Below are positions 44,911-53,741 of a stretch of DNA of 64,000 bases, in pieces. Under the pieces are notes generated by a model. The model was not told where the DNA came from, searched no databases, and saw only the letters and a program-made list of their open reading frames with translations. Made by a program: the position numbers and the translations under genes. The stretch comes from Chloroflexota bacterium (GTDB taxonomy: Bacteria; Chloroflexota; Dormibacteria; Dormibacterales; Dormibacteraceae). Numbering within the stretch: position 1 is the stretch's first letter; each line of letters starts with the position of its first letter. Where the stretch lies: assembly GCA_005880915.1 (NCBI GenBank), contig VBIW01000035.1, positions 186,001-250,000 of the forward strand. Direction: 5' to 3'.

Positions 44911-45477
44911 ATGGCACAGGATGAAAGTCCGGAGCCGCTCGTCCTGCCACGCCTCGAAACACGAAAGCTAATCCTCCGGGAGTTTCGAGATTCGGATCTC
45001 GAACTCATTCGCGAGGCGTCAGGAGATCCACTCATCCCGCTGATCACCTCTGTGCCCGCCGACTACACAGAGGCGGAAGGTCTTGCTTTCATCAAACGTC
45101 AACAGGGTCGGTTGACCTCCCGGGAAGGGTACGCGTTCGTGATCGCGAACCGGGCCGACGATCGCGCCATCGGGGCCATCGGCGTGTGGATTCGCAACAT
45201 CGATCTTGGCCGGGCGGCGGTGGGCTACTGGCTCGGTTCTTCAGCGCGCGGTCAAGGTACTGCGGCGGCGGCTCTCTCGGCTGTATCTGACTGGGCGCTG
45301 GAGAACCTAGAAGTTGTTCGGTTGGAGTTGTTCGTCGAAGAGTGGAATATCGCATCGTGGCGGACTGCAGAGAAGGCAGGCTTTAGTCGCGAGGGGCTCC
45401 TCCGTAGGTGGGAGCTTATTGGAGGCGTTTGGAAGGACCTGTACGTTTACTCGAAGGTCCGAGAGTTCCCGAAGTAG
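44911..45477 (+). CDS. GNAT acetyltransferase (RimJ/RimL-like)
   Basis: The protein has 188 residues. [20 protein letters not shown] opens the typical RimJ/RimL N-terminus. Motif A for acetyl-CoA binding reads [20 protein letters not shown] (Q/RxxGxG/A form), and [20 protein letters not shown] is motif B. It transfers an acetyl group from acetyl-CoA to a protein N-terminus or small molecule; the substrate is unknown. The ATG at 44911 is chosen by alignment to the family start. Upstream in-frame codons are probably not coding. Confidence 0.8.
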   Translation: MAQDESPEPLVLPRLETRKLILREFRDSDLELIREASGDPLIPLITSVPADYTEAEGLAFIKRQQGRLTSREGYAFVIANRADDRAIGAIGVWIRNIDLGRAAVGYWLGSSARGQGTAAAALSAVSDWALENLEVVRLELFVEEWNIASWRTAEKAGFSREGLLRRWELIGGVWKDLYVYSKVREFPK

Positions 45478-45629
45478 AAAGGCTAGCTTCTCGCCGCGAT
45501 GACGAAACCTCTGTCCGAAGACGAATGGGTCGAGTTGCGATCGCTGGCGCCAGAGGCCCAACGCAGGAGTCGCACAGTACGTTTCGAGGCAAGTGCCCTC
45601 GGCAACTTCTCGCCCTAAGCGACCACCGA

Positions 45630-46568
45630 GTGGTGGTCTCGGATCGAAAACGTCCACGAGCACTCGGCGGCTCGTCGGGCGGCTCGGCGGTGGCCGTCGC
45701 GTGTGGGATGTGCGACTGGGCAATTGGCTCGGACACTGGCGGTTCGATCCGCATCCCCGCTGCCCTGTGCGGCGTAGTCGGGTTCAAGCCTGAGTTCGGA
45801 AGCAGCGACGTCGCCGGCGTGATCCCGCTCTCACCGTCACTCGACACTCTGGGCCCGATGGGGCCGGACATGGCCACGGTCAAGCGCGCATTCGAGCAGA
45901 TGTCGGGCTCGAGCGTGAAGTTGCCGGGGTCCGGGTGGAAGCCACGCCTGGCGGTGCCAGCGGGATGGGTGGAAGGGCTCGATCCGGAGGTCGAGCGGGC
46001 GTGGCGGGCCGTCGCGCACGGCCTACCTGAGATCGAGTTCCTCGATCGGCTGTCGCTCTTCCGCCCGGGCTTGACCATCCTGATGGTGGAAGCGAGCGCC
46101 TATCACCGGATGTGGGCGACCGAGAAACCGGAGAAGTACGGTGCCGACGTGCTCGAGCTCATACGGCGCGGCTTCGAGATTCCAGAAGATCAGTACCGGG
46201 CTGCAGTTGCGGTGGCGCCCGAACTGCGTGCGGCGGTTCGCGAAGCGATGAAGGACGTGGACGCGCTGGTCCTTCCTGCCACCGCGATCGTCGCCCCGAC
46301 GAGGACCGCGGGCATCGAGGTTCGCGAACCGCTCGCCCGATTCACGCGGCCGTTCAACCTGAGCCACCAGCCAGTGGTGGCGTTGCCGGCGCCGACGCGT
46401 GGGCTGCCAGTTGGCGTCCAGGTGGTGGGGTGTACAAACGAATTGGCGCTGGCAAGCGCCGCGTGCTCGAAGCCGATTGGGCTGGCTTCAAATAGGCCGA
46501 ACGAGTCGCGGGACGATCACCGACCGTTCCGAGAGGTCACAGAACGACACGAAGGCCACGCCACTTGA
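45630..46568 (+). pseudogene. N-terminally truncated amidase-signature enzyme
   Basis: The frame holds the amidase signature [12 protein letters not shown] and [21 protein letters not shown], with the cis-Ser and nucleophile Ser, and continues through the C-terminal half to [11 protein letters not shown]. The first 100-140 residues of a normal amidase, including the catalytic Lys, are missing. Upstream codons have no similarity and no start signal. The last 35 residues after about 46480 also look unlike the family. It is probably a dead gene fragment brought in with the island. Confidence 0.7.
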
Positions 46569-46688
46569 TTCGGCGGCCCCAGAGAAGCCGCCAGGACACT
46601 CTAGAGCACGCGGTGTTGACACGGTTCGGGCCGTGAGGCTTGCAGACTCAAGTGGCTACCTCCCCGCCCGCATGGGAGGGAGCGATGC

Positions 46689-46709
46689 ACAGCCAAGCCG
46701 TACAGCCAA
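46689..46709 (+). repeat. Paired ACAGCCAA motif, copy 3
   Basis: Octamers start at 46689 and 46702 (period 13), identical in unit and period to copy 2, about 230 bp upstream of the tRNA-Asn-like fragment. Confidence 0.45.
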
Positions 46710-46940
46710 CGCCCGCCGGCCGACACCGATGTTGGCCGATGCCGGGAGTTCGCCTCCGACCACGATCGACTGACATCGACCCCAGGCCTTAGACTCCAAA
46801 ACCGCGGGGAGGGGAGCCTCCATCAAGGTCACCCCAGGGGGCTCGTCGTACAGCAACGCCGATGGCAAACGGTGATATTTGGCGGCACTCAGCAGGACTC
46901 AGCGAATTCAGACCGCCAGTTTTGAACGGGCCGCAGCGAT

Positions 46941-46985
46941 CTGTTAACCGTAAGGTTCAGGGTTCGAATCCCTGTCCCGGAGCCA
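46941..46985 (+). tRNA. tRNA-Asn 3'-half fragment (att scar)
   Basis: CTGTTAA is the tRNA-Asn(GUU) anticodon loop. It is followed by a variable loop, a perfect T arm (CAGGG, TTCGAAT, CCCTG), acceptor strand TCCCGGA, discriminator G and CCA. The matching 5' acceptor TCCGGGA, D arm and a paired 5' anticodon strand are absent upstream. This is the usual length of tRNA sequence duplicated by tyrosine integrases, so it probably marks one end of an integrated element. The metabolic block starts right after it. Confidence 0.6.
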
Positions 46986-47072
46986 CTTTTGAATTCGACT
47001 GGCCGGATTCGAAACCATGAAAGATTGCGCGGCTCAACAGCGATCTTTCGGGACGTGTTCAACTATTGCGTC

Positions 47073-48374
47073 ATGCCCAAGGTCACGTTTGTCGGCGCCG
47101 GAAGTGCGGTTTTTGCTCGCCAGCTCATGACGGACATCCTCGCCATCGACGGTCTCGACGAGGGTGCATTCGCACTCGTCGACATCGACGCTACGCGACT
47201 TGACCTCGCCAAACGCATCGCGGAGCGGTTGGTCGAGCTCAGGGGTAAGCGCTGGAGGGTTGAGGCTTCGACAGATCGCAACGACGTCCTGAAAGGCACC
47301 GACTACATCATCAACTCGATCGAAGTCGCGGGTCTCAAGAACGTGCGCTTCGATTACGACATCCCGATGAAGTACGGCGTGGATCAGTGCATCGGCGACA
47401 CCATTGGACCAGGTGGGATCTTCAAGGCCCTTCGGACAGGCCCAGAATGGCTCGACATCGTCGCCGACGTCCAGCGAGAGGCGCCGAACGCCGTCGTCTT
47501 GAACTACACGAATCCGATGTCGATCCTCACGCTGGCGGCGCTCCGCAGGACGGACCTGCCGGTGGTCGGGCTATGCCACAGCGTGCAGGGGACCTCGCGG
47601 CAGCTGGCGGAATACCTTGACATCCCGTACCGCGAGCTGCAGTGGGAGTGCGCCGGCATCAACCACAATGCCTGGTTCACCAGGCTCGAACACGACGACC
47701 GTGACCTCTACCCGAAGCTGAGGGAGCGAGCACGCGATCCTAAGATCTACGAGAAGGACCCGGTCCGGTTTGAGCTCATGCTGCATCTCGGCGCCTTCGT
47801 CACCGAGTCGAGCGGGCACTTTTCGGAGTACACGCCTTACTTCAGGAAACGCCCGGATCTCGTCAAGAAATACTCCCGGTCGGGATATCTCGGCGAGAGC
47901 GGCTTTTATGCCAACAACTGGCCCCGGTGGCGGCGCGACAACGACGAGCAAATCGAGTCAATGCTTAGCGGTCAGATGCAGATTCCACTCGAGCGAAGCT
48001 TCGAATACGGCGCCGACATCATCGAGGCGATCGAGTGCAACCGGCCGACCGTCATCTACGGGAACGTGCAGAACCGAGGATCGATCGACAACCTTCCCGA
48101 TGGCTGCGTCGAGGTGCCCTGCCAGGTCGGTCGGGATGGTGTCCGGCCCCAGCACTTTGGCCCGCTGCCAGAGCAGCTCGCGGCGCTGAACAGATCGCAC
48201 ATGGCGGTTCACGAGCTGGTCGTCGAGGCTTTGCTGGAGCGCAGCAAGCAAAAGGCCAAATACGCGCTGATGCTGGATCCACTCACGTCAGCAGTGTGCT
48301 CACTGGAGGAGATCGACAGCCTCTTCGAGGAGATGTGGAAATCAGAGAAGGAGAGCCTGCCGACGTTTAGCTAA
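47073..48374 (+). CDS. melA: Alpha-galactosidase, glycoside hydrolase family 4
   Basis: The protein has 433 residues. The N-terminal VTFVGAGSAVFARQLMTDIL is the NAD-binding Rossmann start of GH4. GDTIGPGGIFKALRTGPEW, LNYTNPMSI, GLCHSVQGT (Cys and His ligands of the Mn2+ ion) and AGINHNAWF follow, very like MelA of enterobacteria through to the C-terminus (VIYGNVQN; IDNLPDGCVEVPC). It hydrolyses alpha-galactosides such as melibiose by an NAD+/Mn2+ redox mechanism in the cytoplasm. The ATG at 47073 is the family start; longer frames upstream run into the tRNA fragment. No Shine-Dalgarno is seen, so it may be leaderless. Its stop overlaps that of galT. Confidence 0.85.
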   Translation: MPKVTFVGAGSAVFARQLMTDILAIDGLDEGAFALVDIDATRLDLAKRIAERLVELRGKRWRVEASTDRNDVLKGTDYIINSIEVAGLKNVRFDYDIPMKYGVDQCIGDTIGPGGIFKALRTGPEWLDIVADVQREAPNAVVLNYTNPMSILTLAALRRTDLPVVGLCHSVQGTSRQLAEYLDIPYRELQWECAGINHNAWFTRLEHDDRDLYPKLRERARDPKIYEKDPVRFELMLHLGAFVTESSGHFSEYTPYFRKRPDLVKKYSRSGYLGESGFYANNWPRWRRDNDEQIESMLSGQMQIPLERSFEYGADIIEAIECNRPTVIYGNVQNRGSIDNLPDGCVEVPCQVGRDGVRPQHFGPLPEQLAALNRSHMAVHELVVEALLERSKQKAKYALMLDPLTSAVCSLEEIDSLFEEMWKSEKESLPTFS

Positions 48375-49315
48375 AGCGTCGCCATCACCTGGCGCAGCTG
48401 CGACGCCGTCTCTTCGGGTCGGGTGTCATTGACGAAGGTGCCCGCGCCCAACTCGACGCCGGCAAGGTGCTTCAGCCTATCGGCGCGACGGTGAGGCGGG
48501 TAAAACTCCACATGCAGGTGCGCTTCCGGCCATCTGCCGCCATCGGTCGGCGCTTGATGCACGGCCATCACGTATGGCGTCGAAAAACCAAAATGCCGGT
48601 CGTAGCCCGAGGCCACGTCGCGGAGCGCTGCCGCGAGCCCGGCGCGTTCCGCGCTGTCGAGCGCGGTAATCGATCCGACGTGGCGTCGCGGATACACGTG
48701 CACCTCATACGGCCAGTGCGCGGCGTGCGGCACGAACGCGACCACAGACGCCCGTTCAAACAGCAACCGTTCACTTGCGAGCTCAGCCTCGATCTGCTCG
48801 CAATGCAGGCAGCCGCCGGTTGTGTCCATCTGGTTTCGGGAAGCGGCCAGCTCGAGCTTGGCCACAGGAGGAATGAACGGCAGGGCGTAGATCTGGCCGT
48901 GGGGATGGTGAAGGGTGACGCCGATCGCTTCGCCCTTGTTCTCGAAGATGAAGACGTATTTCACGTCGGGTCGCGAGCCCAAGACCTCGTAGCGATCAGC
49001 CCACACGTCGACGAGGAGACGGATTCTTTCAAGCGGTAGTCGGGCGAGCGTGAGAGTGTGGTCGGGCGTGTAGACGATGACTTCGCATCCCGCACCGTCG
49101 TGGTTTTCGTGCAGGTCGCTGGCGTCCGGGCCAATAGCCGGAAACCGATTCTCGAACGCGACCACCTCGAAGTCATCGAGTGGGATCTCGGAGTTGCCGC
49201 CGGTCCCCGACGGGCACAGCGGACAGGAGCCGGTCGGAAGGAAGGTGCGGTCGTTCCGCTCGGTGTTATAGGCGACCCACTCTTGCCGGAGCGGATCAAA
49301 GCGCAACTCAGGCAC
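48371..49315 (-). CDS. galT: Galactose-1-phosphate uridylyltransferase
   Basis: The protein has 314 residues from a GTG start. PELRFDPLRQEWVAY opens the usual GalT core, CPLCPS carries the zinc cysteines, HHPHGQIYALPF holds the active-site His-Pro-His with the nucleophile, and EAHLHVEFYPPHR the second zinc/His site. It exchanges UMP between UDP-glucose and galactose-1-phosphate in the Leloir pathway. Upstream, in the next frame, KELRLKDGRYLIAYS encodes the leading segment seen in many high-GC GalT proteins, so a one-base frameshift may have split the N-terminus. It lies downstream of the DeoR gene on the same strand. Confidence 0.85.
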   Translation of the reverse strand: MPELRFDPLRQEWVAYNTERNDRTFLPTGSCPLCPSGTGGNSEIPLDDFEVVAFENRFPAIGPDASDLHENHDGAGCEVIVYTPDHTLTLARLPLERIRLLVDVWADRYEVLGSRPDVKYVFIFENKGEAIGVTLHHPHGQIYALPFIPPVAKLELAASRNQMDTTGGCLHCEQIEAELASERLLFERASVVAFVPHAAHWPYEVHVYPRRHVGSITALDSAERAGLAAALRDVASGYDRHFGFSTPYVMAVHQAPTDGGRWPEAHLHVEFYPPHRRADRLKHLAGVELGAGTFVNDTRPEETASQLRQVMATL

Positions 49316-49470
49316 GGTCGTCTCGGGAAACGGCTCGGCTGTAGGCGATGAGGTACCTCCCGTCCTTGAGGCGAAGCTCCTTGCGATCGAGCCCGGGCCT
49401 GGCCGATTGGCCGCCGTCGCGCGCCGATCGCGACCTGAGTTTCCGCGACCGCGTCCCGGGGCTTTCCGGA

Positions 49471-50232
49471 TTACGCGACGCGTACGTCGACGCCAACCTC
49501 GCGAATTGCGGCGAGCACGGCCGGGTCGGCCCGGCTGTCCGTGATCAGCGTGTGGACACGCCCGACTGGCACGGTCTGGCACATGGTGTCTTGCCCGATC
49601 TTGGTGTGGTCGGCAAGCACGACCACCTGCTGCGCCGCACTGGCGAATGCGCGGTCCGTCGCGGCGACAAGCGGGCTGGGCGTCGACAATCCCCGCTCGG
49701 CGGTGAAGCCGTTGCCTGAGATGAATGCCTTGGAGGCGCGGAGCGCGCGAACCGATTCTTCGGCGGCCGGCCCTACGAGCGCGTGGATCGAGCGTCGCAA
49801 CGTGCCGCCCGTGAGAATCACCTCGACCCTCGGCGAGGCCATCAAGGCCTGGGCGACCAGTAGCGAGTTCGTCACCACGGTGAGCTCAGCGACGTCGCCC
49901 AGCAAGCGGGCGAGCGCAAGCGTCGTGGTGCCTGGGCCGACCAGGATGGAATCGCCAGGGCGGATCATCTCGAGGGCGAGGCCGGCGATCGACGCTTTCT
50001 CAGCGCCGGCTTGGTGGGCCTTTTCCGAGTAGCTCGGCTCGTGTCCGATGGCGGAAGGTAGGAGCGCTCCACCGTGAGCGCGCACGAGGAGCCCATCTTT
50101 CGCCATCGCCCGCATGTCGCGCCGCACCGTGATCTCGGTCGTGCCGAGTGCCTCCGCCATCTCGCCAACCGAGACCACCCCGCGGGACCGGAGGTTCTCA
50201 GCGATCAGGCGTCGGCGCTCAACCGAAAGCAT
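49471..50232 (-). CDS. DeoR/GlpR-family sugar-responsive repressor
   Basis: The protein has 253 residues. The DeoR HTH lies at 1-60 (ERRRLIAENLRSRGVVSVGEMAEALGTTEITVRRDM). The C-terminal sugar-phosphate-binding domain contains GPGTTTLALARLL, VVTNS, LTGGTLR and a late VLADHTKIG (the D-x-S/T-K motif). These repressors release DNA on binding a phosphorylated sugar. It is divergent from the sugar ABC operon and precedes galT, so it probably controls galactoside use from the shared intergenic region. Confidence 0.85.
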   Translation of the reverse strand: MLSVERRRLIAENLRSRGVVSVGEMAEALGTTEITVRRDMRAMAKDGLLVRAHGGALLPSAIGHEPSYSEKAHQAGAEKASIAGLALEMIRPGDSILVGPGTTTLALARLLGDVAELTVVTNSLLVAQALMASPRVEVILTGGTLRRSIHALVGPAAEESVRALRASKAFISGNGFTAERGLSTPSPLVAATDRAFASAAQQVVVLADHTKIGQDTMCQTVPVGRVHTLITDSRADPAVLAAIREVGVDVRVA

Positions 50233-50253
50233 GCGGGCCCGATCTTACGCCAT

Positions 50254-50290
50254 CGATCAAGTTCGATCAATAGCGTTCACTTTCGAGTGA
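50254..50290. promoter_or_regulatory. Candidate DeoR operators between the divergent sugar genes
   Basis: CGATCAA is directly repeated at 50254 and 50264 (period 10, one helical turn). A perfect palindrome TCACT-TTCG-AGTGA follows at 50277-50290, just upstream of the ABC-operon promoter. Either could be the repressor's site. Confidence 0.45.
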
Positions 50291-50297
50291 CCGGGGG

Positions 50298-50325
50298 TTG
50301 ACAAAATTGACCGAATTGTTATCGT
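50298..50325 (+). promoter_or_regulatory. Promoter of the sugar ABC/beta-galactosidase operon
   Basis: TTGACA and TATCGT are 16 bp apart. The leader is about 60 bases and ends in AGAGGAGG six to eight bases before the ATG of the binding-protein gene. Confidence 0.6.
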
Positions 50326-50391
50326 TCCCCTGAACAAAGGAGTAGCGCCCTGACCGCCGGGTCGCTCGGCCATCTTTAGAGGAGGAGTCGC

Positions 50392-51792
50392 ATGGGAGAT
50401 TCAAGGGAGGCCAACGGTAAGTTGCCATCGGGCAGGATCACGGTCCCGAGCACCGGGATCGAGCTGCCCCTCGATCTGGATCTCTCGCGCCGCGACATCC
50501 TGAAGATCGCGGGCTACGGCAGCCTTGCCGCATTCATCGCCGCCTGTGGCGGTTCGTCACCGACCACCTCGAAGGCGGTCACCGCGACTGGCGGCAAGAT
50601 GGCCCTCGGCAGCTACCAGTCCGACTCGGTTCCCAAGAAGGCGTTGCAGAATCTTGTGGATGCATTCTCCACAGCCAACGGCGGGACCAAGGTGACTGTG
50701 AACACGGTTGATCACGGCACGTTCCAGAACCAGATCACCTCCTACCTGCAGGGCACGCCGGAAGACGTCTTCACGTGGTTCTCCGGCCACCGCATGCGGT
50801 TTTTCGCGTCGAAGGGGCTCGCCACACCCATCGATGACGTCTGGGACGCTGTGAAGAGCAACTACACCCAGGGTTTCGCGGCTTCGGTGAAAGGTGATGA
50901 CGGGCACGTGTACGCGATTCCGACCTCGTACTACCCGTGGGCGGTCTTCTACCGCAAGGACGTGTTCGCCCAGCACAACTACACGGTCCCGACTAACTGG
51001 GACGAGTTCAAGGCGCTGTGCACGAAGATGAAGACCGACGGCTTGATCCCAATCGCTTTCGCGGACAAGGACGGCTGGCCCGCCATGGGCACATTCGACA
51101 TCCTTAACCTGCGACTCAACGGCTACGACTTCCACGTCGGACTGTGCACCGGCCAGCAGAAGTGGACCGATTCCAAGGTGACGAGCGTCTTCAAGAAGTG
51201 GGCCGAAATAACGCCGTACTACTCGCCGGCGTTCGCCGGGCTGACGTGGCAGCAGGCGGCGGACCAGCTGCTGCGCAAGCAGGCCGGCATGTATCTGCTC
51301 GGTTTGTTCGTCTCGCAGGAGTTCCTGGCCTCGGGTAGCCCGGCCGACCTGGCACAGCTCGACTTCTTCCCATTCCCGCACGTCGGCAGTCAGTACGACG
51401 CCGAAGAGGCGCTCGACGCACCGATCGACGTGTACATGGTGACCAAGAAATCACCCACCCTGAACAACGACCTTGGCCAGACCAAGGCGTTCATGGAGTA
51501 CATCGCCAAGGGTTCGACTCAGACCCAGTTCTTCGTCGACTCCCCGGGTGCGATCCCGACCGCGAATGACGCCGACCAGAGCAAATATGACCCGCTGACC
51601 AAGAAGGCGGCGCAGATCGTCAGCAGCGCCAAGCGCATCACGCAGTTCTTCGACCGCGACTCACGTCCCGACTTCGCGGGGCCGAACGGTATGCAGCAGT
51701 TCCTGCTCAAGTACCTGTCCAACCCGACCTCCGACACGACGGGCCTGCAGGCTCAGATGCAGAGCTTCTGGGACTCCCTCGGACCCGAGTGA
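50392..51792 (+). CDS. Sugar ABC transporter substrate-binding lipoprotein (Tat-type signal)
   Basis: The protein has 466 residues. SRRDILKIAGYGSLAAFIAACGGS combines a twin-arginine motif with a lipobox Cys at about residue 49, unusual in that 30 residues precede it. The mature part is a family-1 extracellular solute-binding protein (DVFTWFSGHRMRFFASKGL, YYPWAVFYRKDVF, DVYMVTKK). It captures a sugar outside and delivers it to the permeases encoded downstream. No ATPase gene is in the operon, so a shared MsiK-type ATPase is likely. Regulated by the upstream promoter/operators. Confidence 0.9.
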   Translation: MGDSREANGKLPSGRITVPSTGIELPLDLDLSRRDILKIAGYGSLAAFIAACGGSSPTTSKAVTATGGKMALGSYQSDSVPKKALQNLVDAFSTANGGTKVTVNTVDHGTFQNQITSYLQGTPEDVFTWFSGHRMRFFASKGLATPIDDVWDAVKSNYTQGFAASVKGDDGHVYAIPTSYYPWAVFYRKDVFAQHNYTVPTNWDEFKALCTKMKTDGLIPIAFADKDGWPAMGTFDILNLRLNGYDFHVGLCTGQQKWTDSKVTSVFKKWAEITPYYSPAFAGLTWQQAADQLLRKQAGMYLLGLFVSQEFLASGSPADLAQLDFFPFPHVGSQYDAEEALDAPIDVYMVTKKSPTLNNDLGQTKAFMEYIAKGSTQTQFFVDSPGAIPTANDADQSKYDPLTKKAAQIVSSAKRITQFFDRDSRPDFAGPNGMQQFLLKYLSNPTSDTTGLQAQMQSFWDSLGPE

Positions 51793-51816
51793 CAGCGAGA
51801 CATATGATCTAAAACC

Positions 51817-52788
51817 GTGGCGCGCACGACGATCATCTCCCCCGCCGCGCCGGATGCTCCCGAGGCGGGGGAGCTCGTCGCCACGAGGAAAGGCCGATAC
51901 CACGTCCTGACGCGTTACGACCGGCGCGTCCTGATGGTGATGGTCGGCGTCCCGCTGCTGCTCGATATCGTTCTGATCTGGTGGCCGACGGTCTCCTCCA
52001 TCTTTCTGTCCCTGACGAACTGGGACGGGGTCGGCGACGTCACCGCGCAGAATTTCGTCGGCCTGAAGAACTATCAATTCCTTTTGAGCGGGGGCTATTT
52101 CCAGTTCTGGCCTGCCGTCGCGCACAACTTCATCTGGTTGGCGTGGCTCACCTTCATCGCCACTCCGCTTGGGATCCTGTTCGCGGTACTGCTCGACCGC
52201 GACATGCGTGGCAGTCGCATCTACCAGAGCGTTTTCTACCTTCCCGTCGTGCTGTCGCTCGTCGTCGTCGGCTTCATCTGGGAGCTTCAGTTCAGCCCAA
52301 CCGACGGATTCATCAACAACGCGTTGGGCCTCGTCAAGTCGGGCCGGATCATCGACTGGCTCGGCAACCCTCACATCAACCTGTTCGCCGTCCTGGTCGC
52401 CGCCAGCTGGCGGCACGTCGGCTACATGATGGTCATCTACCTCGCGGGCCTGAAGAGCGTCGATCCGACGCTGCGCGAGGCGGCGAAGGTCGACGGCGCC
52501 AACGAGCTCCAGACGTTCTTCCGCGTTGTCTTCCCCGTGATGGCGCCAATCAACACGGTGATAGTCGTCCTGACCACGATCGAATCGCTCCGCGCGTTCG
52601 ACCTTGCGTTCATCATCAACCAGGGCAAGAACGGGCTCGAGCTGCTCTCGATCCTGATCACGAACAACAGCATCAGCGAGTCGACGCGGGTAGGTTTTGG
52701 CTCCGCCATCGCCGTGATCCTGTTGGTCGTGTCACTGGGTCCGATCATCACGTTCCTCTCGCAAGCCATGAGGACCGTGAGGACATGA
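51817..52788 (+). CDS. Sugar ABC transporter permease (MalF/UgpA type)
   Basis: The protein has 323 residues and six membrane helices. The EAA loop that contacts the ATPase reads LREAAKVDGANELQTFFRVV, followed by FPVMAPI. It forms the membrane channel together with the second permease. The start is 24 bp after the binding-protein stop. Its stop overlaps the next start (ATGA), showing coupling. Confidence 0.9.
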   Translation: MARTTIISPAAPDAPEAGELVATRKGRYHVLTRYDRRVLMVMVGVPLLLDIVLIWWPTVSSIFLSLTNWDGVGDVTAQNFVGLKNYQFLLSGGYFQFWPAVAHNFIWLAWLTFIATPLGILFAVLLDRDMRGSRIYQSVFYLPVVLSLVVVGFIWELQFSPTDGFINNALGLVKSGRIIDWLGNPHINLFAVLVAASWRHVGYMMVIYLAGLKSVDPTLREAAKVDGANELQTFFRVVFPVMAPINTVIVVLTTIESLRAFDLAFIINQGKNGLELLSILITNNSISESTRVGFGSAIAVILLVVSLGPIITFLSQAMRTVRT

Positions 52789-53741
52789 GCACGAGCACCG
52801 TTGTGGCCACCAGGGCCGGGGCGACTCCTGCGGTCGGCACCGGCCGCCGCCTTCGGCCCGGCCGTCTACTGCTCCACGCCTTCCTGATCACGATGGTTGC
52901 GGTCTGGATCTTCCCGTTCTTCTGGGCCCTGTACTCATCGCTCCGGCCGATCAGCGACACGGTCCTCAACGGCTACGTGTCCCTTCCCACCGGGGGGCTC
53001 AGCCTCGACAACTACCGCAACGTTTGGACCCAGGCCGACATGCCCTACTACTACGCGAACACGATCATCATCGTGGTGCCCGCGGTCGTCCTTATCTTGC
53101 TGCTCTCTTCGATGGTCGCGTTCGCGTGCACGCAGTTCAGCTGGCGTTTCAATCTGGTTGTTTTGATGATCTTCACGGGCGGCAATCTGCTGCCGCCGCA
53201 GGTCATCATCGTGCCGCTTTATCACATCTACCTGAGCACTCCGATCCCCAGCTTCACAGAGATCGACCTCGGCCGCCTTGTCCTCCCGATCTTCAGCGAC
53301 AACAACCTGCTTTACGACCAGTACATCGGCATCATTCTCATCCACGTCGTTTTCCAGACCGGGTTCGCAACGTTTGTCCTGAGCAACTATATGAAGACGA
53401 TTTCCAAGGAGATCACCGAGTCGGCGATTGTCGATGGCGCGCACGTGCTGCGCATCTGGTGGAACATCATCCTTCCGCTCTGCCGGCCCGCGTTGGCGGC
53501 GATGGCGACACTGCTCTTCACCTTCATCTATAACGATTTCTTCTGGGCCCTGATCCTGATCAGCCATGGCGACAAGCGGCCGATCACGAGCGCGCTGAAC
53601 AACCTGCAAGGCGAGTTCTTCGTCAACAACAACATCATCGCCGCGGGCGCCCTGCTCGCCGCGATCCCTCCGGTGCTTGTCTACATCTTCCTGCAGAAAC
53701 AGTTCATCGCGGGCCTGACGCTCGGCTCGACCAAAGGCTGA
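52785..53741 (+). CDS. Sugar ABC transporter permease (MalG/UgpE type)
   Basis: The protein has 318 residues and six membrane helices. It has the typical first helix ending PFFWALYSSLRP, YANTIIIVVPAV, and the EAA loop ITESAIVDGAHVLRIWWNII. Partner of the upstream permease. The ATG overlaps the preceding stop by four bases; longer upstream in-frame starts lie inside the other permease gene and are rejected. Confidence 0.9.
   Translation: MSTSTVVATRAGATPAVGTGRRLRPGRLLLHAFLITMVAVWIFPFFWALYSSLRPISDTVLNGYVSLPTGGLSLDNYRNVWTQADMPYYYANTIIIVVPAVVLILLLSSMVAFACTQFSWRFNLVVLMIFTGGNLLPPQVIIVPLYHIYLSTPIPSFTEIDLGRLVLPIFSDNNLLYDQYIGIILIHVVFQTGFATFVLSNYMKTISKEITESAIVDGAHVLRIWWNIILPLCRPALAAMATLLFTFIYNDFFWALILISHGDKRPITSALNNLQGEFFVNNNIIAAGALLAAIPPVLVYIFLQKQFIAGLTLGSTKG

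Larger units (their letters stand above)
46569..47072. other. Junction region before the metabolic block
   Basis: No protein gene is supported. It holds a GC-rich hairpin just after the amidase frame (GGCGGC/GCCGCC, without a T tail), a pair of ACAGCCAA motifs and a tRNA-Asn-like 3' half, listed separately. Confidence 0.5.

Noticed and set aside
45499..45618. Forty-codon frame after the acetyltransferase gene
   Set aside because: It has an ATG but no clear ribosome-binding site or family; it could be a truncated gene start but cannot be supported.
51981..52784. Extended N-terminus for the second permease
   Set aside because: The extension is Arg-rich nonsense overlapping the first permease; the ATG overlapping its stop is the natural start.
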